A stretch of DNA of 64,000 nt from Holzapfeliella saturejae (GTDB lineage: Bacteria > Bacillota > Bacilli > Lactobacillales > Lactobacillaceae): NCBI RefSeq assembly GCF_037546065.1, contig NZ_JAWMWG010000001.1, forward strand, positions 620,001 through 684,000, written 5' to 3'. The notes beneath the pieces are model-generated. The model had not been told where the DNA came from. It searched no databases and was given only the letters and a program-made list of their open reading frames with translations. Positions 54,409 to 62,663 of the stretch are shown here, in pieces (position 1 is the stretch's first letter; every line of letters begins with the position of its first letter). The translations under genes were made by a program, and so were the position numbers.

Positions 54409-55764
54409 ATGACTAAATATTTTGGAACAGACGGTGTAAGAGGTGTAGCTAACAAAGAACTCACACCTGAACTAGCTTTTAAACTCGGAAGAGCCGGCGG
54501 GTACGTGCTAACTAAACATAAAGCCGAAGGTGCACAACGTCCTAAGGTTTTAGTAGGACGTGATACTAGAATTTCAGGAGAAATGTTACAGTACGCCTTA
54601 ATTTCAGGCCTTTTATCTGTAGGAATTGAAGTTCTAGAATTAGGTGTGGTAACAACACCAGCTATTGCTTACTTAGTTAAAGTTCAAGAAGCGGATGCAG
54701 GAATTATGATTTCAGCATCTCATAACCCTGCCCAAGATAATGGGATTAAGTTCTTTGGTGGCGATGGCTATAAATTATCCGATGCTACCGAAGCTGAAAT
54801 TGAAGCTTACTTAGATAATCTTATTGATGATTTACCAAGACCTTCTGCAGAAAAGCTAGGTCACTTAGAAGATTATCCTGAAGGTGCAGCTAAGTACTTA
54901 CAATTTATTGAACAAACCATTCCAGAAGATTTGGATGGTTTAAAAGTAGTAGTTGATGGTGCAAATGGTTCAACAAGTGCATTAGTTAACCGTCTGTTTG
55001 CTGATGTTGATGCAGATTTTGTGGCAATTAATGCTAATCCTGATGGTATCAACATTAATAAAAATGCGGGATCTACTCATCCTGAACTGTTAAAAGAAGC
55101 TGTTTTAGAAAATAAAGCCCAAGCTGGATTGGCCTTTGATGGTGATGGCGACCGTTGTATTGCAGTTGATGAAAACGGTGATTTGGTTGATGGTGATAAA
55201 ATCATGTATATTATTGCCGCATTTATGAAAGAACGTGGTCGTCTTAAAAAAGATACAGTCGTAACTACAGTAATGAGTAATATTGGGTTATACAAAGCTT
55301 TTGATGAATTAGATATTGATTATGTTAAAACAGCTGTTGGTGACCGTCATGTTGTAGAAGAAATCAGAGAACATGGCTACAATATTGGTGGCGAACAATC
55401 AGGTCACGTTGTTTTATTTGATTACCACAACACCGGTGATGGAATGTTAACTGGTCTACAATTGCTTTATGTCATGAAAGCAACAGGTAAGAGCCTAAGT
55501 GAATTAGCTGCACCTGTTAAAATTTACCCACAAAAATTAGTTAATGTTAAAGTAACTGATAAAAATGCTTGGCAAGATAATGATAAAATTCAAGCAATTA
55601 TTTCAGAAGTTGAATCTGAAATGGGTTCAAATGGTCGTGTTCTTGTGCGCCCTAGTGGAACAGAATCATTACTTCGTGTAATGACTGAAGCACCAACTGA
55701 AGAATTAGTTCATAGTTATGTTGATCGAATTGTAGATGTTGTAGAAGAAGAAATCGGCTTATAA
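54409..55764 (+). CDS. glmM: Phosphoglucosamine mutase
   Basis: Converts glucosamine-6-phosphate to glucosamine-1-phosphate for UDP-GlcNAc. 451 residues: substrate-binding GTDGVRG at 6-12, phosphoserine loop ISASHNPAQDNGIKFFG with S104, metal loop DGDGDRCI near 242-249 and phosphate-binding VRPSGTES near 421. GlmM binds CdaA in other species and inhibits it, so the operon links c-di-AMP to wall precursors. A strong terminator separates it from glmS. Confidence 0.97.
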   Translation: MTKYFGTDGVRGVANKELTPELAFKLGRAGGYVLTKHKAEGAQRPKVLVGRDTRISGEMLQYALISGLLSVGIEVLELGVVTTPAIAYLVKVQEADAGIMISASHNPAQDNGIKFFGGDGYKLSDATEAEIEAYLDNLIDDLPRPSAEKLGHLEDYPEGAAKYLQFIEQTIPEDLDGLKVVVDGANGSTSALVNRLFADVDADFVAINANPDGININKNAGSTHPELLKEAVLENKAQAGLAFDGDGDRCIAVDENGDLVDGDKIMYIIAAFMKERGRLKKDTVVTTVMSNIGLYKAFDELDIDYVKTAVGDRHVVEEIREHGYNIGGEQSGHVVLFDYHNTGDGMLTGLQLLYVMKATGKSLSELAAPVKIYPQKLVNVKVTDKNAWQDNDKIQAIISEVESEMGSNGRVLVRPSGTESLLRVMTEAPTEELVHSYVDRIVDVVEEEIGL

Positions 55765-55797
55765 AAAAAAGAACTAGCTTTCGCTAGTTCTTTTTTT
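55763..55797 (+). terminator. Terminator after glmM
   Basis: 15-bp stem (55764-55778 with 55783-55797) with an 8-bp GAACTAGC/GCTAGTTC core, TTTC loop and A and T runs. Confidence 0.94.
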
Positions 55798-55816
55798 GTT
55801 TAAAATTTATTTAATC

Positions 55817-55828
55817 TATACCAATTTA
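55817..55828. promoter_or_regulatory. dre-like (NagR/GntR) half-operator 1 upstream of glmS
   Basis: TATACCAATTTA; the reverse complement with flank reads TAAATTGGTATAGATT, close to the dre sites bound by the GntR-family GlcNAc regulators NagR/YvoA. An identical 12-mer lies at 55928-55939. Confidence 0.6.
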
Positions 55829-55839
55829 AAAATAATTTA

Positions 55840-55868
55840 TTGACTTTTAATATGACAATAACTACAAT
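55840..55868 (+). promoter_or_regulatory. Distal glmS promoter
   Basis: TTGACT 55840-55845, 17-bp spacer, TACAAT 55863-55868. The -10 sits inside a perfect 8-bp dyad (55855-55877). Confidence 0.7.
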
Positions 55869-55877
55869 TGTTATTGT
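55855..55877. repeat. Inverted repeat over the glmS -10
   Basis: ACAATAAC (55855-55862) and GTTATTGT (55870-55877) with a 7-bp spacer. An operator-like dyad; the binding protein is unknown. Confidence 0.6.
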
Positions 55878-55916
55878 AACGTACTTTTATAAAGTATTAA
55901 TAACAAAAACAAGTGG

Positions 55917-55922
55917 TATAAT
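55917..55922 (+). promoter_or_regulatory. Proximal glmS extended -10
   Basis: TGGTATAAT (55915-55922) is an extended -10 with a poor -35, 32 bp before the start codon. It lies six bases before dre-like copy 2. Confidence 0.6.
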
Positions 55923-55927
55923 CGATA

Positions 55928-55939
55928 TATACCAATTTA
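55928..55939. promoter_or_regulatory. dre-like (NagR/GntR) half-operator 2 upstream of glmS
   Basis: Second exact TATACCAATTTA, just downstream of the proximal -10; with the opposing AGTGGTATA at 55912-55920 it forms a spaced dyad. It sits directly before the GAGGAG ribosome site. Confidence 0.65.
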
Positions 55940-55954
55940 GAGGAGTTCAATATT

Positions 55955-57769
55955 ATGTGTGGAATCGTGGGAGTCGTTGGGAATGAAAACGCCACAGACA
56001 TTTTAGTTAATGGTTTAACTAAATTAGAATACCGAGGCTATGATTCAGCTGGTATTTACGTTAATAATCAAAATAATCAAGACTTTCTAGTTAAAGCAAC
56101 TGGAAAAATTAAAGAATTAAAAGACAAAATCACCCCAGAAGTTAAAGGGTCTATTGGAATTGGGCATACACGTTGGGCGACACATGGTATTCCAACTATT
56201 GAAAATGCGCATCCTCACTTATCAAATGATGACCGCTTTTATTTAGTACACAATGGTGTGATTAATAATTATCAAGAACTAAAAGATGACTACTTAGCTG
56301 ATGTTCAGTTCCGTAGTCAAACAGATACCGAAGTAGTAGTTCAATTGGTCGATCGTTTTGTAGTCGACGAAGGTTTAGATACTTTTACTGCATTTCAAAA
56401 AGTACTTCATTTAATTGATGGTTCATATGCTTTCTTGCTAGTGGACCGTGAAAATCCTGAAACATTATTTGTTGCTAAAAGAAAAAGTCCTTTGTTATTA
56501 GGACTTGCTGAAGGTTATAATGTTGTGACAAGTGATGCTATGGCTATGCTTGATCAAACTAAAGATTTTGTTGAATTAAATGATGGTGAAGTAGTTATTT
56601 TAACTAAAGATAGCTACCAAATTTTTGATGAAAACAACCAAAAAGTTGAACGTGATTCTTATCACTTATCTGTTGATTCCGAAGCGGTTTCAAAAGGAAC
56701 ATACCCTCACTTTATGTTAAAAGAAATTGACGAACAACCTTCTGTAATGAGAAGAATTAGTCAAGAATATTTCTCATCTAAGGGTGATGTTGAAGTTAAT
56801 CAAAATATTGTAAATAGTATTTTAGATAGCGATAGAATTTACATTGTAGCTGCTGGTACTAGTTATCATGCGGGACTTGTTGGTCAAAAAATCATTGAAA
56901 AACTAGCTGGCATTCCAGTTGAAGTTCATGTAGCTAGTGAATTTGGTTATTACCCACCAATTTTATCTCAAAAGCCATTCTTTATTTTCTTATCTCAATC
57001 AGGTGAAACAGCTGACAGTCGTCAAGTACTATCAGAAGTGAATAAACAAGGATATCCAAGTTTGACGATTACAAACGTTGACCGTTCAACCTTATCTCGT
57101 GAAGCAACGTATACAATGTTACTTCATGCAGGCCCTGAAATTTCAGTTGCTTCTACCAAAGCTTATACAGCACAAATTGCTGTGCAAGCTGTGTTAGCTA
57201 AAGCATTGAGTGAACAATCAAATTATGAAAGTGGTAAAGAATTTGATTTGCAAACTCAGTTAGCTTTAGTGGCTAATGGGATGCAAGAAATTGTTGATGA
57301 AAAACAATTGTTAGATGATATGAGCCGTCGTATTTTAACCGATGCTGACAATGCCTTTTATATTGGTCGTGGAATTGATTATAATGTTGCCCTTGAAGCA
57401 GCATTGAAGTTAAAAGAAATTTCATACATCCATACTGAAGGATTCGCTGCTGGTGAATTAAAACACGGGACAATTGCGTTAATTGAAGAAGGCACACCTG
57501 TTATTGGTTTTATCACAGACAAATTGAGTGCAGGACACACAAGAAGTAATCTACAAGAGGTACTATCTCGTGGAGCTGAAGTGTTTACTATTTCAATGAA
57601 ACGTGTAGCTAATGAAACTGACGGAATTGTTTTACCAGATGTTGATGAACTGTTAACACCATTATTAAGTGTTATCCCAGCTCAACTTATTGCCTATTAC
57701 ACTAGTTTGAATCGTGGTCATGATGTTGACCAGCCACGTAACTTAGCTAAATCAGTTACGGTTGAATAA
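55955..57769 (+). CDS. glmS: Glutamine-fructose-6-phosphate aminotransferase
   Basis: Makes glucosamine-6-phosphate from fructose-6-phosphate and glutamine, the entry step of amino-sugar synthesis. 604 residues: N-terminal Ntn-hydrolase with catalytic C2 after Met removal and GYDSAGI, then two SIS isomerase domains with SQSGETADS near 347-355 and the C-terminal KSVTVE. No glmS ribozyme was seen in the 190-bp leader; instead there are dre-like sites and a dyad. Terminated by a hairpin shared with queT. Confidence 0.97.
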   Translation: MCGIVGVVGNENATDILVNGLTKLEYRGYDSAGIYVNNQNNQDFLVKATGKIKELKDKITPEVKGSIGIGHTRWATHGIPTIENAHPHLSNDDRFYLVHNGVINNYQELKDDYLADVQFRSQTDTEVVVQLVDRFVVDEGLDTFTAFQKVLHLIDGSYAFLLVDRENPETLFVAKRKSPLLLGLAEGYNVVTSDAMAMLDQTKDFVELNDGEVVILTKDSYQIFDENNQKVERDSYHLSVDSEAVSKGTYPHFMLKEIDEQPSVMRRISQEYFSSKGDVEVNQNIVNSILDSDRIYIVAAGTSYHAGLVGQKIIEKLAGIPVEVHVASEFGYYPPILSQKPFFIFLSQSGETADSRQVLSEVNKQGYPSLTITNVDRSTLSREATYTMLLHAGPEISVASTKAYTAQIAVQAVLAKALSEQSNYESGKEFDLQTQLALVANGMQEIVDEKQLLDDMSRRILTDADNAFYIGRGIDYNVALEAALKLKEISYIHTEGFAAGELKHGTIALIEEGTPVIGFITDKLSAGHTRSNLQEVLSRGAEVFTISMKRVANETDGIVLPDVDELLTPLLSVIPAQLIAYYTSLNRGHDVDQPRNLAKSVTVE

Positions 57770-57773
57770 AAAT

Positions 57774-57812
57774 AAAAAGCAAAGCACTCTGTTTAAGAGG
57801 CTTTGCTTTTTT
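57774..57812. terminator. Bidirectional terminator between glmS and queT
   Basis: GCAAAG/CTTTGC outer (57779-57784, 57801-57806) and CTCT/AGAG inner stems with a GTTTA loop, A and T runs on both sides. Confidence 0.88.
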
Positions 57813-57822
57813 GCATCTATTT

Positions 57823-58335
57823 TTAATTTGAAGAAGTGTTTTTACTTTCATCTCTAAAGAAATGAGTTTTTTCTTCAATAATTCCAAAAATCACTGCACC
57901 AATTAGCATCATTGCAAATTGTGTTACCATCAATGTGCCATAAGTAATCCAAAATGGTGCGGCTGCGAACCAGTATAGTTCGGCTGCAATCATGAACATA
58001 CTAATTGCTCCGATAAAAGGAGAAATCAATAATTTAGTCCAATAGTTTTTGACATGTTTAGCAATATAGTAACTACCAGCGGTCATTACTAAGGTGTTAG
58101 CTGTTCCGATTCCCATATCGATAAGGGCATTGGGACTTGAAAATAAGTTGAATAAGAAACAACCGATGGTAATTCCCCAAATATATCTTTTATTAAAAAC
58201 AGCAATGGGATTAGTAATTTCAGCAACTCTGAATTGTAACGGTCCAAAAGAGACAGGCTGAAATAAAAAGCCTAGCACAAGATAAAGTGCAGCAACGAGT
58301 GCTGTTTTAGTTAAGTTAACAACGTTTTGATTCAT
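57823..58335 (-). CDS. queT: Queuosine-precursor ECF transporter S component
   Basis: A 170-residue integral membrane substrate-binding unit of an energy-coupling-factor importer for queuosine precursors (QueT family). Hydrophobic helices alternate with short loops; LVLGFLFQPVSFGPLQFRVAEI near 19-40 is the family signature. The ATG 58335 is preferred behind AGGAGTGA; a GTG at 58347 overlaps that site. A preQ1-I riboswitch covers the ribosome site, supporting the assignment. The shared ECF ATPases and T unit are not in the window. Confidence 0.9.
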   Translation of the reverse strand: MNQNVVNLTKTALVAALYLVLGFLFQPVSFGPLQFRVAEITNPIAVFNKRYIWGITIGCFLFNLFSSPNALIDMGIGTANTLVMTAGSYYIAKHVKNYWTKLLISPFIGAISMFMIAAELYWFAAAPFWITYGTLMVTQFAMMLIGAVIFGIIEEKTHFFRDESKNTSSN

Positions 58336-58346
58336 TTGTATAGTCA

Positions 58347-58383
58347 CTCCTAGTTTTTTTATGTGGGATGGTTTCGAACCACA
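58347..58383 (-). promoter_or_regulatory. PreQ1-I riboswitch of queT
   Basis: On the minus strand: P1 stem TGTGG (58383-58379) with CCACA in CCCACA (58367-58362), loop containing TTC and AACC, then the A-rich tail TAAAAAAACTAGGAG (58361-58347). This matches the class I preQ1 aptamer layout, and the tail contains the queT ribosome site, so ligand would block translation. Confidence 0.88.
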
Positions 58384-58402
58384 AAATTCAAAACAATAAT
58401 AT

Positions 58403-58431
58403 AATATACAGGATTTTCAAAATTTTGACAA
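58403..58431 (-). promoter_or_regulatory. Promoter of queT
   Basis: Minus strand TTGTCA (58431-58426), 17-bp spacer, TATATT (58408-58403). Its transcript would start just before the aptamer. Confidence 0.75.
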
Positions 58432-58448
58432 ATATATTGTGTAATGCC

Positions 58449-58477
58449 TTGCCCTTAAAGTAATGTTTTGCTATTCT
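58449..58477 (+). promoter_or_regulatory. Promoter of yebC
   Basis: TTGCCC 58449-58454, 17-bp spacer, TATTCT 58472-58477, 41 bp before the start codon. Confidence 0.65.
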
Positions 58478-58517
58478 TGGGTAGGTTAAATCTATCATTC
58501 TGAAAGAGGGATAAAAC

Positions 58518-59252
58518 ATGTCAGGACATTCAAAATGGCATAACATTCAAGGTCGTAAAAACGCACAAGATGCTAAACGTGGAAAAATTTTCCAAAAACT
58601 TTCAAAAGAAATTTACATGGCAGCTCGTAATGGGGATACGGATCCAGCTAATAATCCAGCACTACGTCTGGTAATGGATAAGGCTCGTTCAGCTAACATG
58701 CCTAAAGATAATATTCAACGTGCCATCAAAAAAGCTCAAGGTGGAGACGGTGAAAGTTATGATGAAGTAACTTATGAAGGATACGGACCAGGTGGTGTAG
58801 CGGTATTTGTTGAAACACTAACAGATAACAAAAACCGTACAGCGACATCTGTTCGTTTAAACTTCTCACGTAACGGTGGAACTTTGGGTGAACCAGGATC
58901 AGTTGCATATATGTTTGATCGTAAAGGTTACATTGCAATCGACCGTTCAACTACTGATGTTGAAGAAGATGATTTGTTACTTGAAATTATGGATGCAGGT
59001 GCTGAAGACTTACAAACAAGTGATGAAGCATTTGAAATCTATACAGGTGCAAAAGAATTTACAGAAGTTCGTGATGCTTTAGAAGCTGCAGGATATGAAT
59101 TGGCAAACTCTGAATTGACAATGATTCCACAAAATAAAATGGCAGTTCCAGAAGATAAACAAGAACAATTTGAACGTATGATTGATGCTTTAGAAGACAA
59201 TGATGATGTTCAAAATGTTTACACTGCTGCAGAAGATGAAGATAACGATTAA
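58518..59252 (+). CDS. yebC: YebC/PmpR-family (TACO1-like) protein
   Basis: A 244-residue member of the YebC family. Members were annotated as transcription regulators; recent work ties some to ribosome-associated relief of stalls on proline-rich sequences. It has the invariant start MSGHSKWHNIQGRK, KIFQKLSKEI, and the family sequence YEGYGPGGVAV near 92-102. AAAGAGGG precedes ATG. Monocistronic with terminator. Confidence 0.94.
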   Translation: MSGHSKWHNIQGRKNAQDAKRGKIFQKLSKEIYMAARNGDTDPANNPALRLVMDKARSANMPKDNIQRAIKKAQGGDGESYDEVTYEGYGPGGVAVFVETLTDNKNRTATSVRLNFSRNGGTLGEPGSVAYMFDRKGYIAIDRSTTDVEEDDLLLEIMDAGAEDLQTSDEAFEIYTGAKEFTEVRDALEAAGYELANSELTMIPQNKMAVPEDKQEQFERMIDALEDNDDVQNVYTAAEDEDND

Positions 59253-59253
59253 A

Positions 59254-59279
59254 AATAAGCCGAAAGGCTTATTTTTTTT
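59254..59279 (+). terminator. Terminator after yebC
   Basis: Perfect 8-bp stem AATAAGCC/GGCTTATT around GAAA, then T run. Confidence 0.95.
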
Positions 59280-59298
59280 GCCTAAATGTAATTTAAAA

Positions 59299-59328
59299 AA
59301 GTTAGCGTACTTAGCTAGTAACTAACTT
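59299..59328 (+). repeat. Dyad in the comG leader
   Basis: AAGTTAG (59299-59305) pairs with CTAACTT (59322-59328); an inner TACT/AGTA (59308-59311, 59317-59320) is separated by a 2x1 internal loop. It ends directly at the comGA ribosome site (GAAAGGA). It could be an operator or an RNA hairpin; no T run follows. Confidence 0.6.
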
Positions 59329-59342
59329 GAAAGGAATAACAT

Positions 59343-60311
59343 ATGGGTTTATCTAAAGAATCGTCACATTTAATAGCAGAGGCCATTAAACAAGGTGCAC
59401 AAGATTTATATCTGTTACCAAGAAATAAGAATTATCAAGTTTACCTTAAACACAATAATGACTTTGAATTGTTAGATAAAATAACAACAGAAAAAGCACA
59501 GCTTATGATTAATCAACTAAAGTATGCAGCTAATTTAGATATTGCTGAACATCGACGACCACAAAATGGGAGCTTTGATTTAGTGGAATATCCGGCAACT
59601 AATTTTCGACTGTCCACTTTATCGAACTATCAAAATCAAGAATCAATGGTTATGAGAATAATTAATGCTAAAACTAAACAAAACTACTTTTTGCCAGAAC
59701 AACTGAATGAGTTGCAAGCTAATGCTAATAGTAGAGGGCTGATGGTATTTGCAGGACCTGTTGGTTCAGGTAAAACCTCAACCATGTATGCCATTGCAAA
59801 AACGCTTTCAGCAGAAAAAATGGTGATGACCATTGAAGATCCTGTTGAAATTAAAAGTAGTCATTTTTTTCAAGTTCAAGTTAATGAGCAAATAGAAATG
59901 TCTTATCTTGATTTGTTGAAAGCTGCTTTAAGACATCGACCAGATGTTTTGATTATTGGTGAGATTAGAGATAAAAAAACAGCTCAGGTGGCTGTTGAAG
60001 CTGCATTAAGTGGTCATTTAGTCATGACAACCATACACGCCAAGACAGCTCACGGTATTATTGAGCGTTTTAATCAGTTAGGCGTTGATAGCGCTAGACT
60101 TCAAAGTGTTGTTAACTGTCTTTGTTATCAACGCTTATTACTTTCGACTACGGGACAATTAGCTTGTTTGATTGATGTGCTAAAACCCGAGGCGATAAAT
60201 AATCAACAAGATACTCAGGGAAAGTATCAGTCATGGCGGAAGAAACTTCAGACTATTTATAATCAGGGGCAAATAGATGAAAAAACACTTAATCACTATC
60301 AAGAAGGATAG
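59343..60311 (+). CDS. comGA: Competence pilus ATPase ComGA
   Basis: Assembly ATPase (GspE/PilB type) that powers the competence pseudopilus. 322 residues: Walker A GPVGSGKTS at 138-146, Asp box, Walker B VLIIGEIRD near 200-208 and His box TTIHAKTAHG. It lacks the tetracysteine zinc site seen in many GspE proteins, and the C-terminal part is short. AAAGGA precedes ATG. Overlaps comGB by 35 bp. First gene of the comG operon. Confidence 0.94.
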   Translation: MGLSKESSHLIAEAIKQGAQDLYLLPRNKNYQVYLKHNNDFELLDKITTEKAQLMINQLKYAANLDIAEHRRPQNGSFDLVEYPATNFRLSTLSNYQNQESMVMRIINAKTKQNYFLPEQLNELQANANSRGLMVFAGPVGSGKTSTMYAIAKTLSAEKMVMTIEDPVEIKSSHFFQVQVNEQIEMSYLDLLKAALRHRPDVLIIGEIRDKKTAQVAVEAALSGHLVMTTIHAKTAHGIIERFNQLGVDSARLQSVVNCLCYQRLLLSTTGQLACLIDVLKPEAINNQQDTQGKYQSWRKKLQTIYNQGQIDEKTLNHYQEG

Positions 60312-61281
60312 TTCTCAACAACTATTGTTTATGAAGTATTTAAAGATGTACTTAGAAAGTCATTTTTCTTTTAGTGAGGCAATCGGGTTTATGGCACTTA
60401 TTTGGCCAAAGCAAGGCATACTGTGGTTTGATACCTTAAGTTCAGACTTGAAATCGGGTCGTGATATTCACCAATCACTACTAAAAGCCAACTTTAATAA
60501 AATGATGAGTTTTCAAATTCAACTAGCCCTAAAACAAGGAACATTAATTGCTTGTTTAACACAATTGATTACGTTAACAGAGTTACAGCATAAGCAAATG
60601 AAGAAAATAAAAAGTCAGTTATCTTATCCAATAATGTTATTTGGATTAACAGTTGTTGGATTCTTTTTTATTCAACAAACTCTCAATTCAGGTTTTTTAG
60701 ATTCACAGCCCTCAATTATTGAAAGTATTGTTGGCTATGTCGTGATAGTGGTCGTTTCAGTTATCTTAGCGCTGATTGGTTATTTAGTCATTGTCCAGCG
60801 GCAACAAAAACAAAAGCAATTGAAATTTTTGTTAAAGTGGCCAGTTATTGGCAAAATTATCGAATTATATAGTCATTATGTTATTACATTTAATCTTTCC
60901 TATTTGGTTGGTAATGATTATCAAGTGAATGAAATATGTCGTTTTTTAAGTCAGCAAAATCAAAAAGAATCTTTACAACAAAAAATAGCGATAAAGTTGG
61001 ATCAGCATTTAAAAAAAGGCCTATCTTTGAAAACCTTCGTTGAGAAGGAAGCTTTTTTGCCTAACCGGTTAATTCCAATCATCGAATCAGGAAAAAGCCG
61101 TCAAACTAAGAGTCAACAAGTCAAAGTACTCAATCAAATTATTTATGAAGAGCTACTTTTTCAACTGAAGCGAGTCACATTAAAGATACAACCTATTTGT
61201 TTTATATTGATTGGCCTGTTTGTATTAGGGCTTTATTTGAAGATATTGATGCCATTATATGGCACATTAAGGGGATTATAA
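60277..61281 (+). CDS. comGB: Competence pilus platform protein ComGB
   Basis: Inner-membrane platform protein (GspF/PilC family), 334 residues, with two GspF domains and three main hydrophobic segments near 110-130, 150-170 and 305-330. It anchors the ATPase ComGA and supports pilin insertion. It starts inside comGA and its stop overlaps comGC by one base (TAATG). Confidence 0.9.
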   Translation: MKKHLITIKKDSSQQLLFMKYLKMYLESHFSFSEAIGFMALIWPKQGILWFDTLSSDLKSGRDIHQSLLKANFNKMMSFQIQLALKQGTLIACLTQLITLTELQHKQMKKIKSQLSYPIMLFGLTVVGFFFIQQTLNSGFLDSQPSIIESIVGYVVIVVVSVILALIGYLVIVQRQQKQKQLKFLLKWPVIGKIIELYSHYVITFNLSYLVGNDYQVNEICRFLSQQNQKESLQQKIAIKLDQHLKKGLSLKTFVEKEAFLPNRLIPIIESGKSRQTKSQQVKVLNQIIYEELLFQLKRVTLKIQPICFILIGLFVLGLYLKILMPLYGTLRGL

Positions 61282-61568
61282 TGAAAAACAAAGTTAAGGG
61301 CTTTACATTAATTGAAATGTGTTTGGTAATTGCAATTATTGCGATTTTAGTTTTATTGATTGTGCCTAATATCACGCAACAAAAACAAAAAGCAGAACAA
61401 AAAATTGAAGAAGCTTTTCAAACGACACTGCAGACACAATTAGAATTGCAAGATAAATCTATAACCAACTTGTTAGATCTTGAACTATCACCGAGTCAAA
61501 AAGAAAAAGCTAAAGATTACGAAGTGGTTAATGGCTTGGTAAAAAAACGTGTTAAAGGCCAAAGCTAG
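61281..61568 (+). CDS. comGC: Major pseudopilin ComGC
   Basis: Major competence pilin, 95 residues. It begins with a short leader MKNKVKG cut before F by prepilin peptidase, then the type IV pilin helix FTLIEMCLVIAIIAILVLLIV with E at +5. AAGGGG precedes ATG 61281. The globular part is short, typical for ComGC. An upstream start at 61197 would lie in comGB and destroy the leader. Confidence 0.95.
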   Translation: MKNKVKGFTLIEMCLVIAIIAILVLLIVPNITQQKQKAEQKIEEAFQTTLQTQLELQDKSITNLLDLELSPSQKEKAKDYEVVNGLVKKRVKGQS

Positions 61569-61977
61569 AGGGTTCATGTTACTGGAAACGATTATTTGTC
61601 TGCTGATTATTTGTACTTTAATTGTCTTAATGAAAATAGTCGTTCAACCCACACCATCACCGAAATTACAACAAGAACAGTTCATCACTCAAGTTCGAAC
61701 ACATTTGAAATGGGGAATAAAAACAGCTTTTTTGTCGCGTAAAACAGTTTTTATTCAATATAGTCGTAGCCAGCAACTATTAATTCTTAAATCAGGTGCT
61801 ACTTTTCGAGAGCAATTAAAAGTTCCAACTGGTTATTATTTAGAAATACCGGGAAATGAATTAATGATTAATCAAAGAGGGTATGTCGCACCCAAGACCA
61901 TTATTATCAGAGGACCTAATGGCTTTAAATATGATTTTAGGGTGCAGATGGCCTGGGGAGAAATTTATGAAAATTAA
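61549..61977 (+). CDS. comGD: Minor pseudopilin ComGD
   Basis: Minor pilin of 142 residues starting at GTG 61549 inside comGC, with leader MLKAKARG and FMLLETIICLL after the cleavage site. Using the internal ATG at 61576 would remove the conserved glycine, so GTG is preferred. It has a hydrophobic helix then a beta-rich C-terminus as in GspH-like pilins. Overlaps comGE. Confidence 0.88.
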   Translation: MLKAKARGFMLLETIICLLIICTLIVLMKIVVQPTPSPKLQQEQFITQVRTHLKWGIKTAFLSRKTVFIQYSRSQQLLILKSGATFREQLKVPTGYYLEIPGNELMINQRGYVAPKTIIIRGPNGFKYDFRVQMAWGEIYEN

Positions 61978-62233
61978 ACAACCAGCGTTTATTTTGTTAG
62001 AAAATATGGTGTCGTTTTTATTGATGGTCAGTTTGCTAATGACTTTTGCTGGAACAATGCGTTATGTTAAGCAACTTGAAGTTCAAAAAAGTCTAGTAGT
62101 CAATGCTCATTTAGCAGCCGTTATGTTGAAAAATTCAACAAAAACGAGTTGTCAGATTGAAAACGATTGGTTCGTATTGGTTAGTCCGACAAAAATACAA
62201 AATGTAACACAGAAGATAATTTATGAAATTTAA
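61967..62233 (+). CDS. comGE: Minor pseudopilin ComGE
   Basis: Minor pilin of about 88 residues starting at ATG 61967 behind GGGGAG. Its N-terminus MKIKQPAFILLENMVSFLLM has Ala at the -1 cleavage position instead of Gly, with E at +5. Assignment rests on position between comGD and comGF and on the pilin helix. Confidence 0.8.
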   Translation: MKIKQPAFILLENMVSFLLMVSLLMTFAGTMRYVKQLEVQKSLVVNAHLAAVMLKNSTKTSCQIENDWFVLVSPTKIQNVTQKIIYEI

Positions 62234-62663
62234 AGCGTTTACTTTAATTGAAGCGGTTATTTCAATAGCGATTATTTTGTTAACGTTACAGTTAGTTGCA
62301 CAGGTTGTTGATTTGAACTATCGTTTTACTCATCATGGCAATCATCAAAAAATTGATAATGCTTATTTTTATTTAAAAATGAATCAAACTTTTAATGATT
62401 ATGATTGCATTAAGATTGATCAGATTAAAAGCAAAGCTAATCAAATTTATTTGATAGCTGAAAAGGACAATCAAATAAGTCGTTTATCATTAACCATAAA
62501 GGATAAAACGATTATTTTGAAAACTAACGATGCAGGATACGTTCCTGTTTTGACGGAGGTACATCAGGCAAATTTTTGTTATAATATTGAGAGGGGTTTT
62601 AGTTTAGATGTGGAAGATTCCAAGAAAAGAAAATCACAGTTATTATTCACGCTTAAAAGTTAA
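62223..62663 (+). CDS. comGF: Minor pseudopilin ComGF
   Basis: Minor pilin of 146 residues with leader MKFKA then FTLIEAVISIAIILL; Ala replaces Gly at -1, as in some streptococcal ComGF. It has a C-terminal beta-rich domain. It overlaps comGE by 11 bp and comGG by 56 bp. Confidence 0.85.
   Translation: MKFKAFTLIEAVISIAIILLTLQLVAQVVDLNYRFTHHGNHQKIDNAYFYLKMNQTFNDYDCIKIDQIKSKANQIYLIAEKDNQISRLSLTIKDKTIILKTNDAGYVPVLTEVHQANFCYNIERGFSLDVEDSKKRKSQLLFTLKS

Noticed and set aside
55765..55954. glmS ribozyme upstream of glmS
   Set aside because: The 190-bp leader is AT-rich and lacks the conserved core and paired regions of the ribozyme; only operator-like motifs are visible.
59790..59812. CcpA cre-like sequence in comGA
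   Set aside because: The spacing around the CG centre is two bases too long and the site is inside coding sequence.
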